From the NCBI RefSeq assembly GCF_015143595.1, contig NZ_WYEU01000001.1, positions 248,001 to 312,000 on the forward strand: a DNA stretch of 64,000 nt. The letters run 5' to 3'. Made by a program: the position numbers and the translations under genes. The notes under the pieces were generated by a model that was given only the letters and a program-made list of their open reading frames with translations, was not told the origin of the DNA and ran no database searches. Positions 1 through 8,888 of this stretch are shown here, piece after piece (position 1 is the first letter of the stretch; each line of letters opens with the position of its first letter). Source of the stretch: Sneathiella sp. P13V-1. GTDB lineage: Bacteria; Pseudomonadota; Alphaproteobacteria; Sneathiellales; Sneathiellaceae.

Positions 1-463
1 CAATCAAATGCACATCTTCAGGATAAAGATTTGCAATCACTCTCAATGATTGCCCATCAGTAAATTTCTTTTGAAACTGCCCTGTTCCGTAGAAGGCCGC
101 GAAAATAACATCCGATTGCGCCAGGGCAGATTCAAGGCTGCCATCGAGAACACCAGTGATATTCGCAACACTGCCACGTGTTGTCTGCGCCGCGGCGATC
201 AATCCGGGTACGCCACACGATCCGCCGTCTTCACAGCTTCGGCTGCCCGGTGGACCAGTGATGGTTGACCCGATGAGAGTGCCAATGGGAAAGTAAGTAC
301 CTGAAGTTGCTCCGGTGCCAATTCGAAAGAATGTCACGTCTTGTGCAAAAGTCGGCAAAGAGAACCCGATCAGGAAAACAAACGCAGCAAACAAAGAGGC
401 AACCCTTTTCTCCATAAATCTGAAAATGGAGGTACTTTTCACTCTTTGATTATCTGGCGTCAT
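1..463 (-). CDS. TAXI-family TRAP transporter solute-binding protein (C-terminus beyond window)
   Basis: Periplasmic receptor of a TRAP transporter of the TAXI type, which hands small organic solutes to an inner-membrane permease. The reverse strand reads an N-terminal signal peptide (basic start, hydrophobic core AAFVFLIGF, likely cleavage after TFA) followed by the family hallmark RIGTGATSGTYFPIGTLIGS and then an AQSDVIFAAFYGTG segment, as in other TAXI proteins. I chose the ATG at 463 because it has AGGAAAGAGG a few bases upstream; the in-frame ATG at 415 has no ribosome site and would give a shorter signal peptide. An insert with two Cys (SRSCEDGGSCG) lies in the substrate lobe, as often seen in this family. 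The gene runs off the left edge, so no permease partner is visible and the substrate is unknown. Confidence 0.85.
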   Translation of the reverse strand, partial: MTPDNQRVKSTSIFRFMEKRVASLFAAFVFLIGFSLPTFAQDVTFFRIGTGATSGTYFPIGTLIGSTITGPPGSRSCEDGGSCGVPGLIAAAQTTRGSVANITGVLDGSLESALAQSDVIFAAFYGTGQFQKKFTDGQSLRVIANLYPEDVHLI

Positions 464-531
464 AAATTGCCTCTTTCCTGTAGGCTCTTCCTATACTTGA
501 TATAGAAAAAAAATGTGCCGAAAAGAAGTCT

Positions 532-1488
532 TCATTTCGAAAACCCGATCTTCCGAACTGGGCGCGTTTTGATTTCCTGGGACAGTCTTGCAATATCAAA
601 CCGCATTTCCGCAGACATCCGGACCTGTTCTGACGCTTTGTGAAGGGCAAAAGGGATTTGATACATCAATTCTCTATCCTGATCAGAAAGCTCTGTCGCG
701 CTGCCTCCCACTTTCTCAAGGACTTTGTCCAGCGCCTCTGCCAAAGGCAACAGATGTTCAAGTTCAGTTCCCTTGATCCGGTCGATCAGGTCCTCGGTCA
801 TATTTAGCATCTGCAAGACCAGTTTCCGGCGCGTCTCCAAATCTTCAAGCCCTCCCGTCAGAGACATGACTTTTTTGGAAAGTTGCACAAATCTCTCAGT
901 ATAAATGGAAACCTTGCGTTCATTTACAGCGCTTATAGCCAGTTTGATGTTACCGGGTGTTGCGTCCAGTTCCGGTCGGTTCTCCACCTTCGCTTTCAAA
1001 GAATTGGGGACAATCAGTTGATTGTTACCATCCACAACACGCCCAATACTTCGCCGTTCCGGCCCAACATAATCTTCTGCAACAACAAAGGGTTTTCGGG
1101 AACTTACCAATCCCGCGACCCTTTCAGAGATCTGTTGCGTAGACATGGGACGTCCCACCAGATCATCCACTCCCGACGAGATCACCTTCTGCACTTCCTC
1201 CGGTGCCGTATTCCATGTTGTCACGATGATGTTCGCGAACGGATTTTCTCCAACTTTGTGAAGACGAATTTTCTCAACGATTTCATTGACGCGACCTTCC
1301 GGCCCTTTTGTATCGGCAACAATGAGATCGTACGAGTTTTCTTTGGCCTTTCGCGTGAACTCTTCGAGGGAGCCAACCGCCTCTACTGATCCGAACCCAA
1401 CGCCAAGCAAAGCCACCCGCGTGTTATGACGCATGGTTGCTTGCGGATCATAAAGTAATACTGACGCTGGCTCGAACCGCTTATCCAT
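532..1488 (-). CDS. Response-regulator receiver protein with alphaproteobacterial C-terminal extension
   Basis: The first ~125 residues form a CheY-like receiver: LLYDPQ at the start (acidic position partly kept), VADTKGPEG holding the probable phospho-acceptor Asp near residue 58, and VGRPMS where the invariant Lys of the LxKP motif is normally found. That Lys is Arg here, so phosphorylation chemistry may be altered. A VGPERR motif near residue 142, common just after such receivers in alphaproteobacteria, is followed by a mostly helical region (residues 165-300) without a DNA-binding or output domain that I recognise. It lies 15 bases downstream of a PilZ gene on the same strand and near a protein with a CheY-binding-like tail, suggesting c-di-GMP or chemotaxis-linked signalling. 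The exact output is unknown. Confidence 0.75.
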   Translation of the reverse strand: MDKRFEPASVLLYDPQATMRHNTRVALLGVGFGSVEAVGSLEEFTRKAKENSYDLIVADTKGPEGRVNEIVEKIRLHKVGENPFANIIVTTWNTAPEEVQKVISSGVDDLVGRPMSTQQISERVAGLVSSRKPFVVAEDYVGPERRSIGRVVDGNNQLIVPNSLKAKVENRPELDATPGNIKLAISAVNERKVSIYTERFVQLSKKVMSLTGGLEDLETRRKLVLQMLNMTEDLIDRIKGTELEHLLPLAEALDKVLEKVGGSATELSDQDRELMYQIPFALHKASEQVRMSAEMRFDIARLSQEIKTRPVRKIGFSK

Positions 1489-1503
1489 ATCAAGCGTTCT
1501 GGT

Positions 1504-1905
1504 TTAGGCGTTCGGCAAAACGCGGGTGAGATATTTGAAAACTGTTTCAGGGTCGTCTTTAAACTGAACACCAACCATGCAGTCATTTACCCAGACGGCG
1601 TCGCACATGAAGTGTCCCAATTTGGGAATAATAAGATCCAACCCCATGGTTTCAGAAATAGGCTCTTTCAGGACTAGTTTAGCACCATTTGCAGAAATGT
1701 CGCGCACCATGCCATGGACTTCACGCACTTCACTTTTCAGCGTCACGTCGTTGAAATAGACCTTGACCTTCGCTTCCCAGACAACTCTGCTCCGGCGGAA
1801 ATGGCGATTTTCCCGATAACGCGCTTCTGCATCGCCCTTTTCAGAGGATCGCGCCGCGTCCAACTCATCTAGCATTCGTTGTATATCTTTGCCGATTATC
1901 ATCAT
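1504..1905 (-). CDS. PilZ-domain protein (putative c-di-GMP receptor)
   Basis: Short single-domain PilZ protein. After a ~35-residue helical lead it shows the RRSR segment (RxxxR-type c-di-GMP motif) and DISANGAKL, which matches the D/NxSxxG second half of the binding site; the rest is the expected beta-barrel (VREVHGMVRDIS, DLIIPKLGHF, GVQFKDDPE). It should therefore bind c-di-GMP in the cytoplasm and act through protein contact. A longer frame opens at a TTG at 1932, but ATG at 1905 (or the next ATG at 1902) follows AAAGGG and is a better start. It is immediately upstream of the receiver gene and probably cotranscribed with it. Confidence 0.8.
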   Translation of the reverse strand: MMIIGKDIQRMLDELDAARSSEKGDAEARYRENRHFRRSRVVWEAKVKVYFNDVTLKSEVREVHGMVRDISANGAKLVLKEPISETMGLDLIIPKLGHFMCDAVWVNDCMVGVQFKDDPETVFKYLTRVLPNA

Positions 1906-1982
1906 TTGCCCTTTCAAGCCCCCCTTCAGCAATGTTGGAGAGCTATTAAACGCCTAATTGGTTAACGTTTTGCGAAGAAATA

Positions 1983-2711
1983 TCACCAATTTGAACAACG
2001 ACTATCAACCCGCCGATAACTGCTTTCCGTATCAATTTTACTACTTTCCCGCTTCCCAACTCTTCCATGCTCAACAATTATTGGTTGCATATCCTCTATT
2101 AGCCTTTTTGTCATAAGGTCGGCTCCACTTGTTGAAACACTCACTTGTACAGGCTGCATGTTATGTGCCCACCTGGTCAGTCGATCACGAAGTATTGCTT
2201 CATACTTGCGTTTTACTCGGGCGTAGATACTAATATGCTCCTTTTCATGAGAAAGTACCGCATCAAATTCACACGTCCCTTTCCTGTATTTTCTATCCAC
2301 AAAAACCTCACTTTTAATGGTATCGAAAGTCATCTTAGCCTTGAGAAGCCAAACGCATTTTACACCGCTTCTCATCTCCAACTCTCTGACTTCAATTCCA
2401 TATTTAGGCTGTACGAAGACTGAAGCTAATCCTCTCAGTCTAGAAAACAGGTGACTATTAGCAGAACCAGATGTCGCCAGTTCGGTAATCTGGCTTGAGG
2501 AAAGGTTGTGATTTAGGGTCGTTGCTACATCCTCGTGATTAAATATCACTTGTGGTTCTATTTTTTGCGCAAGGCATTCGCGGGAAGTCGCATGGCCTTC
2601 ATGGACATTGCCGAAAGTTACCAAAGACATAACCGCAACAGATAACGCGATAACCGCTCTCAGATTTCCAAATTGTGCAGATAACAAAGGCATGGTGAAA
2701 CAGCTTTTCAT
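1983..2711 (-). CDS. Exported HExxH-containing protein (putative zincin metallopeptidase-like)
   Basis: No family name can be given with confidence. The product starts with a membrane-export signal (AVIALSVAVMSLVTF) ending near HATS and has a mature part of about 200 residues. Near the middle, CEFDAVLSHEKEHISIY contains HEKEH, the HExxH zinc-peptidase signature, preceded by a Cys; a second Cys pair member (GVKCVWLLKAK) lies upstream, so a disulfide is possible. Similar 'HE+EH' exported proteins of unknown role are common in alphaproteobacteria. I chose ATG 2711, which sits just after the stop of the upstream gene (2713); the longer open frame to 2867 lies wholly inside that gene and is a shadow. 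ATG 2696 is an alternative. Function and substrate are unknown. Confidence 0.6.
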   Translation of the reverse strand: MKSCFTMPLLSAQFGNLRAVIALSVAVMSLVTFGNVHEGHATSRECLAQKIEPQVIFNHEDVATTLNHNLSSSQITELATSGSANSHLFSRLRGLASVFVQPKYGIEVRELEMRSGVKCVWLLKAKMTFDTIKSEVFVDRKYRKGTCEFDAVLSHEKEHISIYARVKRKYEAILRDRLTRWAHNMQPVQVSVSTSGADLMTKRLIEDMQPIIVEHGRVGKRESSKIDTESSYRRVDSRCSNW

Positions 2712-2712
2712 C

Positions 2713-3309
2713 TTAATCAAACAAAGCGTCAATATCAGCCTGATCCAGCATATCACCTTCAGGCGCATTAATAACCTGTGTTTCTTGGCCAGTAGACTTG
2801 CCTTTAGCAGCAGCGGCCGATTTATCAAATGGTAGATGTCCATTGATAATACCGCCCGCTTTGTCAATGAGGGTTCTGATCAGCTCACATTTTGCCAATA
2901 AAAAGTCATTCTTGGAACCTGTCAGCAAAGTTTCCTTTTCTGCCAACAAGGATTTCTGAAGAAGCCCCAGTTGTTTGTTCAACATGGAAATCGTTTTGTC
3001 AAAAGGCTCGCGGTATTCTGAAGGAGAGACGTCATATGCTTCTACAGCCAACTCGCGATCTGCGATGCCGCTATCTCTGAAGTGGTCGCGGTAATGCTTG
3101 GGTTCCCACAAAGCAAATTCGTCCAACATGTCAGGCATGTCCACCAATAACTCTGCCAGCATGAGGGCTTCGTTAAAGTGATTCAGATAGTCTGTCGCAA
3201 GAAGGGATTTCTCATTTACATTAGTCCCAATAGCTCGCGCTCGATATGTTTCTAACTGACTGGTAACCTCGGACATCAACTTTTGCCTATACGCACACAA
3301 CTCTCGCAT
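2713..3309 (-). CDS. Uncharacterised protein with CheZ/FliM-like C-terminal CheY-binding tail
   Basis: I do not recognise the 198-residue protein as a named family. It is soluble, mainly helical (residues ~1-150), with a Lys/Ala/Gly-rich linker (KSAAAAKGKS) leading to the extreme C-terminus GDMLDQADIDALFD. This tail has the pattern [S/D]Q-x-x-[I/V]-D-x-L-[L/F] that is used by CheZ (at its C-terminus) and FliM (at its N-terminus) to dock on phosphorylated CheY. The neighbouring receiver gene (532-1488) would be an obvious partner, though that is inference. The frame could also start at the internal ATG at 3276. It overlaps nothing, and its stop is one base before the start of the exported HExxH gene. 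Confidence 0.65.
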   Translation of the reverse strand: MRELCAYRQKLMSEVTSQLETYRARAIGTNVNEKSLLATDYLNHFNEALMLAELLVDMPDMLDEFALWEPKHYRDHFRDSGIADRELAVEAYDVSPSEYREPFDKTISMLNKQLGLLQKSLLAEKETLLTGSKNDFLLAKCELIRTLIDKAGGIINGHLPFDKSAAAAKGKSTGQETQVINAPEGDMLDQADIDALFD

Positions 3310-3394
3310 ATAATATTTCCCACAATAAGGAATACTATAATATTCTTAACGAAGTGTGTTTGAAACGCGAAGGCTCTTAACTTCAGGAAAGTGT

Positions 3395-3595
3395 CTAGTG
3401 TTTACCCAATTGAAGAGGATCGTCGCTTTTAAGAGTGAGGCCAGAAAGATTTATAGGACTCTCAACTTGTTTTTCGCTTTCCATCGTCGACAGAGTAATC
3501 GCGAGTATGAGAGATAAAAATACAAGTGATGCAGATTGCATCATTCGCGAATAATGATTTTTCACTTCCAGCGCTGCACCCAACTGTCGAAACAT
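3395..3595 (-). CDS. Small single-pass membrane protein, unknown
   Basis: A 66-residue product starting at ATG 3595, which has a strong GGGGGAG ribosome site immediately upstream; the in-frame ATG at 3613 lacks one. Residues ~25-45 (SASLVFLSLILAITLS) form one likely transmembrane segment, with a basic N-terminal side and an acidic, soluble tail. No homologue is recognised. The good ribosome site and the absence of any competing gene are the only support, so it may not be expressed. Confidence 0.45.
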   Translation of the reverse strand: MFRQLGAALEVKNHYSRMMQSASLVFLSLILAITLSTMESEKQVESPINLSGLTLKSDDPLQLGKH

Positions 3596-3888
3596 AACTC
3601 CCCCCAATTTCATTTGAAACGATATGACTTGGCCAAATCGTAACGCGTGTTAAGAGAGAAAAACAAGCGTGTTAATAGTAATATTTAAAACAATCACACT
3701 CATAAGTATGCATTTAGTAGGAAAATAGAATGCAACTTACAGGACGTATACCAAATATTGATTTCCCTCAGCGTTTCAATTTACGAGAATTTAATATTTT
3801 GTCAGCACTAACCAATGGTTGTATCCATGGAAAAGCGGAAATTACGCGAATCAATGGATCCACCCAAAATCAAGAATTGATCAAAAAC
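3596..3888. other. Gap without a convincing gene
   Basis: About 290 bases, A+T-rich, between the small membrane protein and marR-like gene. A forward open frame starts at 3730 but most of it is antisense to the MarR gene and it resembles no family. I see no clear terminator or RNA gene here. Confidence 0.5.
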
Positions 3889-4422
3889 CTAGTTTTGCAA
3901 GGTATCGTGAAACCGTTTCAGGAGCGAAATCAGTTGTTGGTGATTTCTGGCTCCAAGCCCACCAACGAATACCTGCTCCATTTCATTGATTTTGATGCGC
4001 AAACTGTCAAGTTCGGCATGCCCTTGCTCTGTCAAGGTAACTGCGTAAGCGCGTTTATCATTCAAAACGGGCTCGCGAACGATCAAACCGCTCTTCTCCA
4101 GCTGGTTAAGAATAGGCACCAATGAAGACCGATCCAGTCCCGCCGCCCAGGCAATCGCCGATTGTGTTCGTCCAGGGTTATTTGAAATGATTTCCATGAC
4201 GGAATATTGTCCCGTCATCAATTTCACACCGGTTTCTTTCAAAAATGCACCCTGAGCCGCCAAAAACGCTTTACGCATATGGAAGCCTACATTTTTCTCC
4301 AAAGAACTCAGATCCATATCAGCGTGTGCTGGCTCATCGATCTTCCCGGACTTAAGTTTTGTACGCACTAAAATTCTCCCACTGGCCCCATGCCCAGTTT
4401 CCCCCTGCTTTGTTATTGGCAT
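3889..4422 (-). CDS. MarR-family transcriptional regulator
   Basis: Winged-helix repressor of the MarR type. Residues ~45-175 show the family layout: dimerisation helix (GFHMRKAFLAAQGAFL), helix-turn-helix RTQSAIAWAAGLDRSSLVPI, the recognition-wing segment EKSGLIVREPVLNDKRAY with the conserved D-x-R, and VTLTEQGHAEL. The first ~35 residues look like a non-conserved extension, so ATG 4317 is a possible start. No adjacent gene is divergently arranged that would reveal the target; malate synthase lies 118 bases upstream of nothing shared with it (same strand, separate unit). Ligand unknown; related proteins sense phenolics or oxidants. Confidence 0.85.
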   Translation of the reverse strand: MPITKQGETGHGASGRILVRTKLKSGKIDEPAHADMDLSSLEKNVGFHMRKAFLAAQGAFLKETGVKLMTGQYSVMEIISNNPGRTQSAIAWAAGLDRSSLVPILNQLEKSGLIVREPVLNDKRAYAVTLTEQGHAELDSLRIKINEMEQVFVGGLGARNHQQLISLLKRFHDTLQN

Positions 4423-4540
4423 TGGGATTACTTTTTTTCAAGCATGGAAATGGATTTAGCACAAACTAAAAAGGGGAGGCGTGCTATTTATGATATTATA
4501 GCGCGCCTCCCCAGTTCAATTATATCAGCGTAGAGAACAA

Positions 4541-6712
4541 TTAACTTGCTGCTTTCAACTCTCTTCTGCGGGCGTGTAGAATAGGTTCTGTATATCCACT
4601 CGGCTGGTTAATACCTTCAAAAACCAAATCCAGGGCCGCTTGGAACGCGATGGATCCCTCAAAATTCTCGGCCATGGCATGATAGTCAGGATCAGAAGCG
4701 TTCTGCCCATCGACAACAGCCGCCATACGCTTCATAACTTCCATCACCTGATCTTTAGTGCAGATGCCGTGATGCAACCAGTTTGCGATATGTTGACTGG
4801 AAATACGCAAAGTCGCACGATCTTCCATCAAACCCACATCATGGATATCGGGCACTTTGGAACAACCAACACCCTGATCCACCCAACGCACCACATACCC
4901 AAGGATACCTTGTGCGTTATTTTCCAGCTCAGCCACAATATCCGCGTCAGACAGATTTTCACCTTTCATAACTGGCGGTGTCAAAATAGCGTTGATATCA
5001 GCACGGCCGCGTTTGGAAAGTTCTGCCTGACGGTCCTGAACGCTGACCTGATGATAGTGGATAGCGTGCAATGTCGCTGCAGTTGGGGACGGAACCCAGG
5101 CACAGTTGGCCCCCGCTTGAGGATGCCCTACCTTAGCCGCCATCATTTCTTTCATTTCATCTGGCTTTGCCCACATCCCCTTACCGATTTGGGCGTGACC
5201 TGGCAGCCCAACCTCCAGGCCAATATCCACATTCCAATCCTCGTAAGATGCAATCCATGGTTCCGCCTTACAATCGTCTTTACGCATGAAAGGGCCAGCT
5301 TCCATATTGGTGTGAATTTCATCACCCGTCCGATCAAGGAAGCCTGTATTGATAAAGAAGATGCGCTCAGATACAGCCCGGATACACTCTTTAAGGTTGG
5401 CGGTAGTGCGACGCTCCTCGTCCATAACACCAACTTTCAGGGTATTACGCGCCAACCCCAAGCCATCTTCAATGGCAATGAAAAGGTCGTTCGTAAATCC
5501 AACCTCTTCCGGACCATGCATCTTCGGCTTCACAATATACACACTGCCCGCGCGGCTGTTCTTCAAGGACCCGTTTCCTTGCAAATCATGCATGGCGCAT
5601 ACGGATGTCATCACCCCATCCATAATACCTTCCGGGATTTCGTTGCCGTCTGCATCAAGAACCGCAGGGGTAGTCATAAGGTGGCCAACATTACGAACCA
5701 ACAGAAGACTACGGCCATGCAAAACAAGGTCACTGCCGTCACGCGCTGTATAGGTCCGATCTGCTGCCAAAGACCGCGTGATGGTCTTCCCGCCTTTTTC
5801 AAGCCGCTCCTGCAGATCCCCTTTCATCAGGCCGAGCCAGTTGCGGTACACAAGTGCCTTGTCTTCTGCATCCACCGCCGCGACGGAATCTTCACAGTCC
5901 TGAATGGTAGACAAAGCCGCTTCCATCACCACATCTTTCACACCAGCGGCATGGGCACTTCCAACAGGATGTGACTTATCAATTTGAATTTCCAAATGCA
6001 GACCATTGTCCACACATAAAACAGATGAGAGCTCACCTTCACCGTTATACCCCACAAACTGAGAGGCATCTTTCAAACCGGTTTCTGATCCATTGGCAAG
6101 CGTTACCACCAAGTCACCGGTAGCAGCCAGCACATAAGAGGTTGCATCCTTATGTGAACCGTTGGCAAGCGGGACCGCCTGATCAAGGACATCCGCGGCA
6201 TAAGCAACAACCTTTTCACCGCGAACCGGATTATATGAAGAGCCTTTCTCGGCACCACCTTCTTCACTGATAACATCTGTGCCGTACAGGGCATCATAAA
6301 GGCTTCCCCAACGGGCATTTGCGGCGTTAAGGGCATATCTTGCGTTCATTACCGGCACAACCAGCTGAGGCCCTGCAACAGACGCGATCTCGGGATCCAC
6401 ATTGGCAGTGGTTACTTTAAAGTCCGGGCCTTCAGGAACCAGATAACCAATTTCGGTCAGGAAGGCTTTATAGGAATCCATATCCACATTTTTGCCGGCA
6501 TTCTCTTTACACCATGCGTCCATTTTCTCTTGAATGATGTCTCTTTTTGCCAACAGGTCCCGATTGCGCGGGGCGAAGTCCGCGACCATCTTATCCAGCA
6601 GGTTCCACACATCTGCGGCCGACACGCTCAGACCGGGTGTCAATTCATTTTCAACAAAGGTGATCAGTTCATCTGCCACCTGAAGGTTTCCAATTTTCTG
6701 ATAGCTGGACAT
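4541..6712 (-). CDS. glcB: Malate synthase G
   Basis: Condenses glyoxylate with acetyl-CoA to malate, in the glyoxylate cycle and in glycolate use. The 723-residue length equals that of E. coli GlcB and separates it from the shorter malate synthase A. Recognisable family segments run throughout, for example [56 protein letters not shown] (catalytic Arg and acidic metal ligands), [20 protein letters not shown] and [17 protein letters not shown]. The start was set at ATG 6712 because GGAG lies six bases before it; an upstream ATG (6724) lacks one. It is divergent from an IclR regulator, which very probably controls it. No other glyoxylate gene is present here. Confidence 0.97.
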   Translation of the reverse strand: MSSYQKIGNLQVADELITFVENELTPGLSVSAADVWNLLDKMVADFAPRNRDLLAKRDIIQEKMDAWCKENAGKNVDMDSYKAFLTEIGYLVPEGPDFKVTTANVDPEIASVAGPQLVVPVMNARYALNAANARWGSLYDALYGTDVISEEGGAEKGSSYNPVRGEKVVAYAADVLDQAVPLANGSHKDATSYVLAATGDLVVTLANGSETGLKDASQFVGYNGEGELSSVLCVDNGLHLEIQIDKSHPVGSAHAAGVKDVVMEAALSTIQDCEDSVAAVDAEDKALVYRNWLGLMKGDLQERLEKGGKTITRSLAADRTYTARDGSDLVLHGRSLLLVRNVGHLMTTPAVLDADGNEIPEGIMDGVMTSVCAMHDLQGNGSLKNSRAGSVYIVKPKMHGPEEVGFTNDLFIAIEDGLGLARNTLKVGVMDEERRTTANLKECIRAVSERIFFINTGFLDRTGDEIHTNMEAGPFMRKDDCKAEPWIASYEDWNVDIGLEVGLPGHAQIGKGMWAKPDEMKEMMAAKVGHPQAGANCAWVPSPTAATLHAIHYHQVSVQDRQAELSKRGRADINAILTPPVMKGENLSDADIVAELENNAQGILGYVVRWVDQGVGCSKVPDIHDVGLMEDRATLRISSQHIANWLHHGICTKDQVMEVMKRMAAVVDGQNASDPDYHAMAENFEGSIAFQAALDLVFEGINQPSGYTEPILHARRRELKAAS

Positions 6713-6736
6713 TAAATTCTCCATTATTCCGCTTTG

Positions 6737-6810
6737 TGGAAATCATATTGACATATAGAAAAAGAAAGCAAAATATATTTTGGAAATCTTTTCACAATAT
6801 GGAAACGACA
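6737..6810. promoter_or_regulatory. glcB / iclR-type divergent control region
   Basis: The sequence TGGAAATC occurs at 6737-6744 and again at 6781-6788, and a third related ATGGAAAC at 6799-6806. TGGAAA is the half-site core of known IclR/KdgR-type operators, so these are candidate binding sites for the adjacent regulator. A forward TTGACA lies at 6748-6753 with A/T-rich -10-like sequence (AATATATT) about 17-20 bases on. The role is inferred from position and motif only. Confidence 0.45.
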
Positions 6811-7622
6811 TGGCCAGCACCGACAAACAACCTGCCAATCGAAGCGGACAGGTTCAATCCCTGACTCGCGCACTATCCCTTATGAACGCCATTAGTCAGA
6901 CCCCAAACGGAATCAAACTCACAGATCTGGCAAGAAAGGTCGGGCTGGCCGCCTCAACAGCACACAGACTACTGACCACGCTTCAGGAACAAAGATATGT
7001 CCAATATGACAGAGATACAAATTTCTGGCAGATCGGTATTCAGGCCTTCGTTACTGGTAACGGTTTCCTGTCCTCAAGAGATCTTGTAAGCGTGGCACGG
7101 CCCATCATGCGGCGTATGATGGAAGAAAGCGGCGAAACCATTAATCTCGCCATCAGTGAAGGGGATGATGTAATTTACATGGCACAAGTAGAAAGCCGTG
7201 AAATGATGCGTGTTTATTCAAAGCCCGGCAATCGTGTGCCCCTTCATTGTTCCGGCGTCGGCAAAGCCATTATGAGTGTCATGTCAGATAAAGACATAAA
7301 CCGTATCATCCATGAAAAAGGCCTCCCTCGCCTCACAGACCGAACACTTACGGATCCCGACGCCCTGATTAAAGAGCTAAAAAACAGCAGGGAAAACGCT
7401 TACGCCATTGACGATGAGGAACATGCAATTGGTCTCAGATGTGCCGCATCCGTTATTTATGATGAGTATTCTGAGCCTATGGCCGCCATTTCCATCTCTG
7501 GCCCGGCTGCCAGGATTTCAAATGAGAAGCTGGCAAAACTAGGGCAGACAGTTCGCACCTATGCCGCTGAAATAACCTCGGCTCTTGGCGGAGTGATACC
7601 TGCCTCCATAGATGCAGGATAA
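6810..7622 (+). CDS. IclR-family transcriptional regulator
   Basis: N-terminal winged helix (QSLTRALSLMNAISQ, LTDLARKVGLAASTAHRLLT, YVQYDRDTNFWQIG) followed by the IclR effector domain (VARPIMRRMMEESGETINLA, VPLHCSGVGKAIMSVM, GLRCAASVIYDE, AISISGPAARIS). Family members bind small organic acids. Divergent placement 67 bases from glcB makes malate synthase the likely target and glyoxylate or a related acid a plausible ligand; both are inferences. The open frame begins with TTG 6780, but ATG 6810 has GGAAACGAC before it and begins where the family normally does. Its last ~60 bases overlap the 3' end of the convergent histidine kinase gene. Confidence 0.92.
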   Translation: MASTDKQPANRSGQVQSLTRALSLMNAISQTPNGIKLTDLARKVGLAASTAHRLLTTLQEQRYVQYDRDTNFWQIGIQAFVTGNGFLSSRDLVSVARPIMRRMMEESGETINLAISEGDDVIYMAQVESREMMRVYSKPGNRVPLHCSGVGKAIMSVMSDKDINRIIHEKGLPRLTDRTLTDPDALIKELKNSRENAYAIDDEEHAIGLRCAASVIYDEYSEPMAAISISGPAARISNEKLAKLGQTVRTYAAEITSALGGVIPASIDAG

Positions 7623-8776
7623 AGGGTTACCCGTTCAGGCGGAAAATACATTTTAGCCTCAGAGCCCACATCAAGTTCGCTTTCCAGCTTAAACTCTGCC
7701 CCGTGCAATTCGGCTAGGGATGCAACGATGGAAAGGCCCAGCCCCGTACCTTCCGTCTTGTTATCAATACGGCTTCGCGCTTGCGCAAACGGCTCCAACA
7801 CCCGCTGAAGATCACCTTCTGCAATGCCGATACCAGTGTCGCGAACGGTTAAGCTCAGCCCGCCGATCTGATCAACGATCATGCTGACAACCACCTCGCC
7901 GCCGACCTTGTTATATTTCACCCCATTGGAGACAAGATTGACCATCATTTGTTTCATGGCTCGCTCATCCCCCAAAATACTGAAGTCCTGCCCAGCCTGC
8001 TCAATCCGCAATGTGACATCTTTTTGATCCGCAAGCGGTTGGCACATTTTTAAGGTGGATTTCAATATCCCCCTCACATCAACCTCAACCAGATCAAGCG
8101 TATAACGTCCCGCCTCAATCTTTGACATATCCAGGATATCATTGATCAAAGCCAACAAATGGCGGCCACTATCCAAAATATCATTAGTGTATTCCAGATA
8201 TCGCGGTGGACTAATAGGACCGTATGCTTCGGTAGAGATCAATTCTGCAAATCCAATGATCGCGTTCATTGGGGTGCGAAGTTCGTGGCTCATGCTGGCA
8301 AGAAACTGGGATTTTACTGTATTTGCATGTCGCGCCTGTGCTGACGCCGCCTCTAGCTTTGCATTTCTATATCTGGATTGATCCACACTTTTACGAAGAA
8401 GCGCAATCGCGGTGCCCATTCCAAGGTAGGTTCCGCCTTGAGTAATAATAAATCCGGTGGAGAGAGCATGTGAATACTGCTCTGCAATTTGTTGTTCCAC
8501 ATGATCAACATCTGCCGTGACATCAACGATCAGCGGATGGATATCCATCAACTCGCTTACCGGGCGTTTGGCGTACACAGCATGCCCATACTGCGCCGCC
8601 ATCTTAATGATCAGATCATCCCTTCCGATAACCCCAACGGGTAGGCCATCATTCAGGACAGCAAACCCGGGCACGCTCGGAAGGGCGCGAAATTTTTCCG
8701 CCACATCATTGCAGATTTCGGTGTGTTGAACAGCGGGTACCGCGTCCAAGATATCCAGCATCCGAGTACTATCCAT
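7559..8776 (-). CDS. Soluble histidine kinase with N-terminal CBS-like sensor
   Basis: 405 residues with no membrane segment. Residues ~1-125 resemble a CBS pair (PGFAVLNDGLPVGVIGRDDL, RPVSELMDIHPLIVDVTADV, GFIITQGGTYLGMGTAIALL), a nucleotide-sensing module. A coiled linker (SRYRNAKLEAASAQARHAN) leads to the phospho-acceptor H-box SHELRTPMNAIIGFAE, then the ATPase domain with N-box NLVSNGVKYN, G1 DTGIGIAEGD and G2 EGTGLGLSIV. No receiver domain is fused and no response regulator is adjacent, so it is an orphan kinase. Its 3' end overlaps iclR-type gene by 64 bases, tail to tail, making antisense effects on transcript ends possible. Confidence 0.88.
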   Translation of the reverse strand: MDSTRMLDILDAVPAVQHTEICNDVAEKFRALPSVPGFAVLNDGLPVGVIGRDDLIIKMAAQYGHAVYAKRPVSELMDIHPLIVDVTADVDHVEQQIAEQYSHALSTGFIITQGGTYLGMGTAIALLRKSVDQSRYRNAKLEAASAQARHANTVKSQFLASMSHELRTPMNAIIGFAELISTEAYGPISPPRYLEYTNDILDSGRHLLALINDILDMSKIEAGRYTLDLVEVDVRGILKSTLKMCQPLADQKDVTLRIEQAGQDFSILGDERAMKQMMVNLVSNGVKYNKVGGEVVVSMIVDQIGGLSLTVRDTGIGIAEGDLQRVLEPFAQARSRIDNKTEGTGLGLSIVASLAELHGAEFKLESELDVGSEAKMYFPPERVTLYPASMEAGITPPRAEVISAA

Positions 8777-8888
8777 ACCCCCTCACAAAACTCTTACAAA
8801 TCTCAAGCCCCTGAGTTAAGGATCTAAGGCTAAAAATCTTAACAAGTCGTCACCCCAATATGACAGTTTTGTGAAACCTCAATAAAAC

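Noticed and set aside
2712-2867. N-terminal extension of the HExxH protein
   Set aside because: It is a shadow of the upstream gene; the signal peptide marks the real start near 2711.
3730-4125. Forward ORF of 131 residues
   Set aside because: Most of it is antisense to the MarR gene; no family resemblance and no clear ribosome site.
4640-5974. 444-residue forward ORF
   Set aside because: Lies entirely antisense to glcB; composition is that of a shadow frame.
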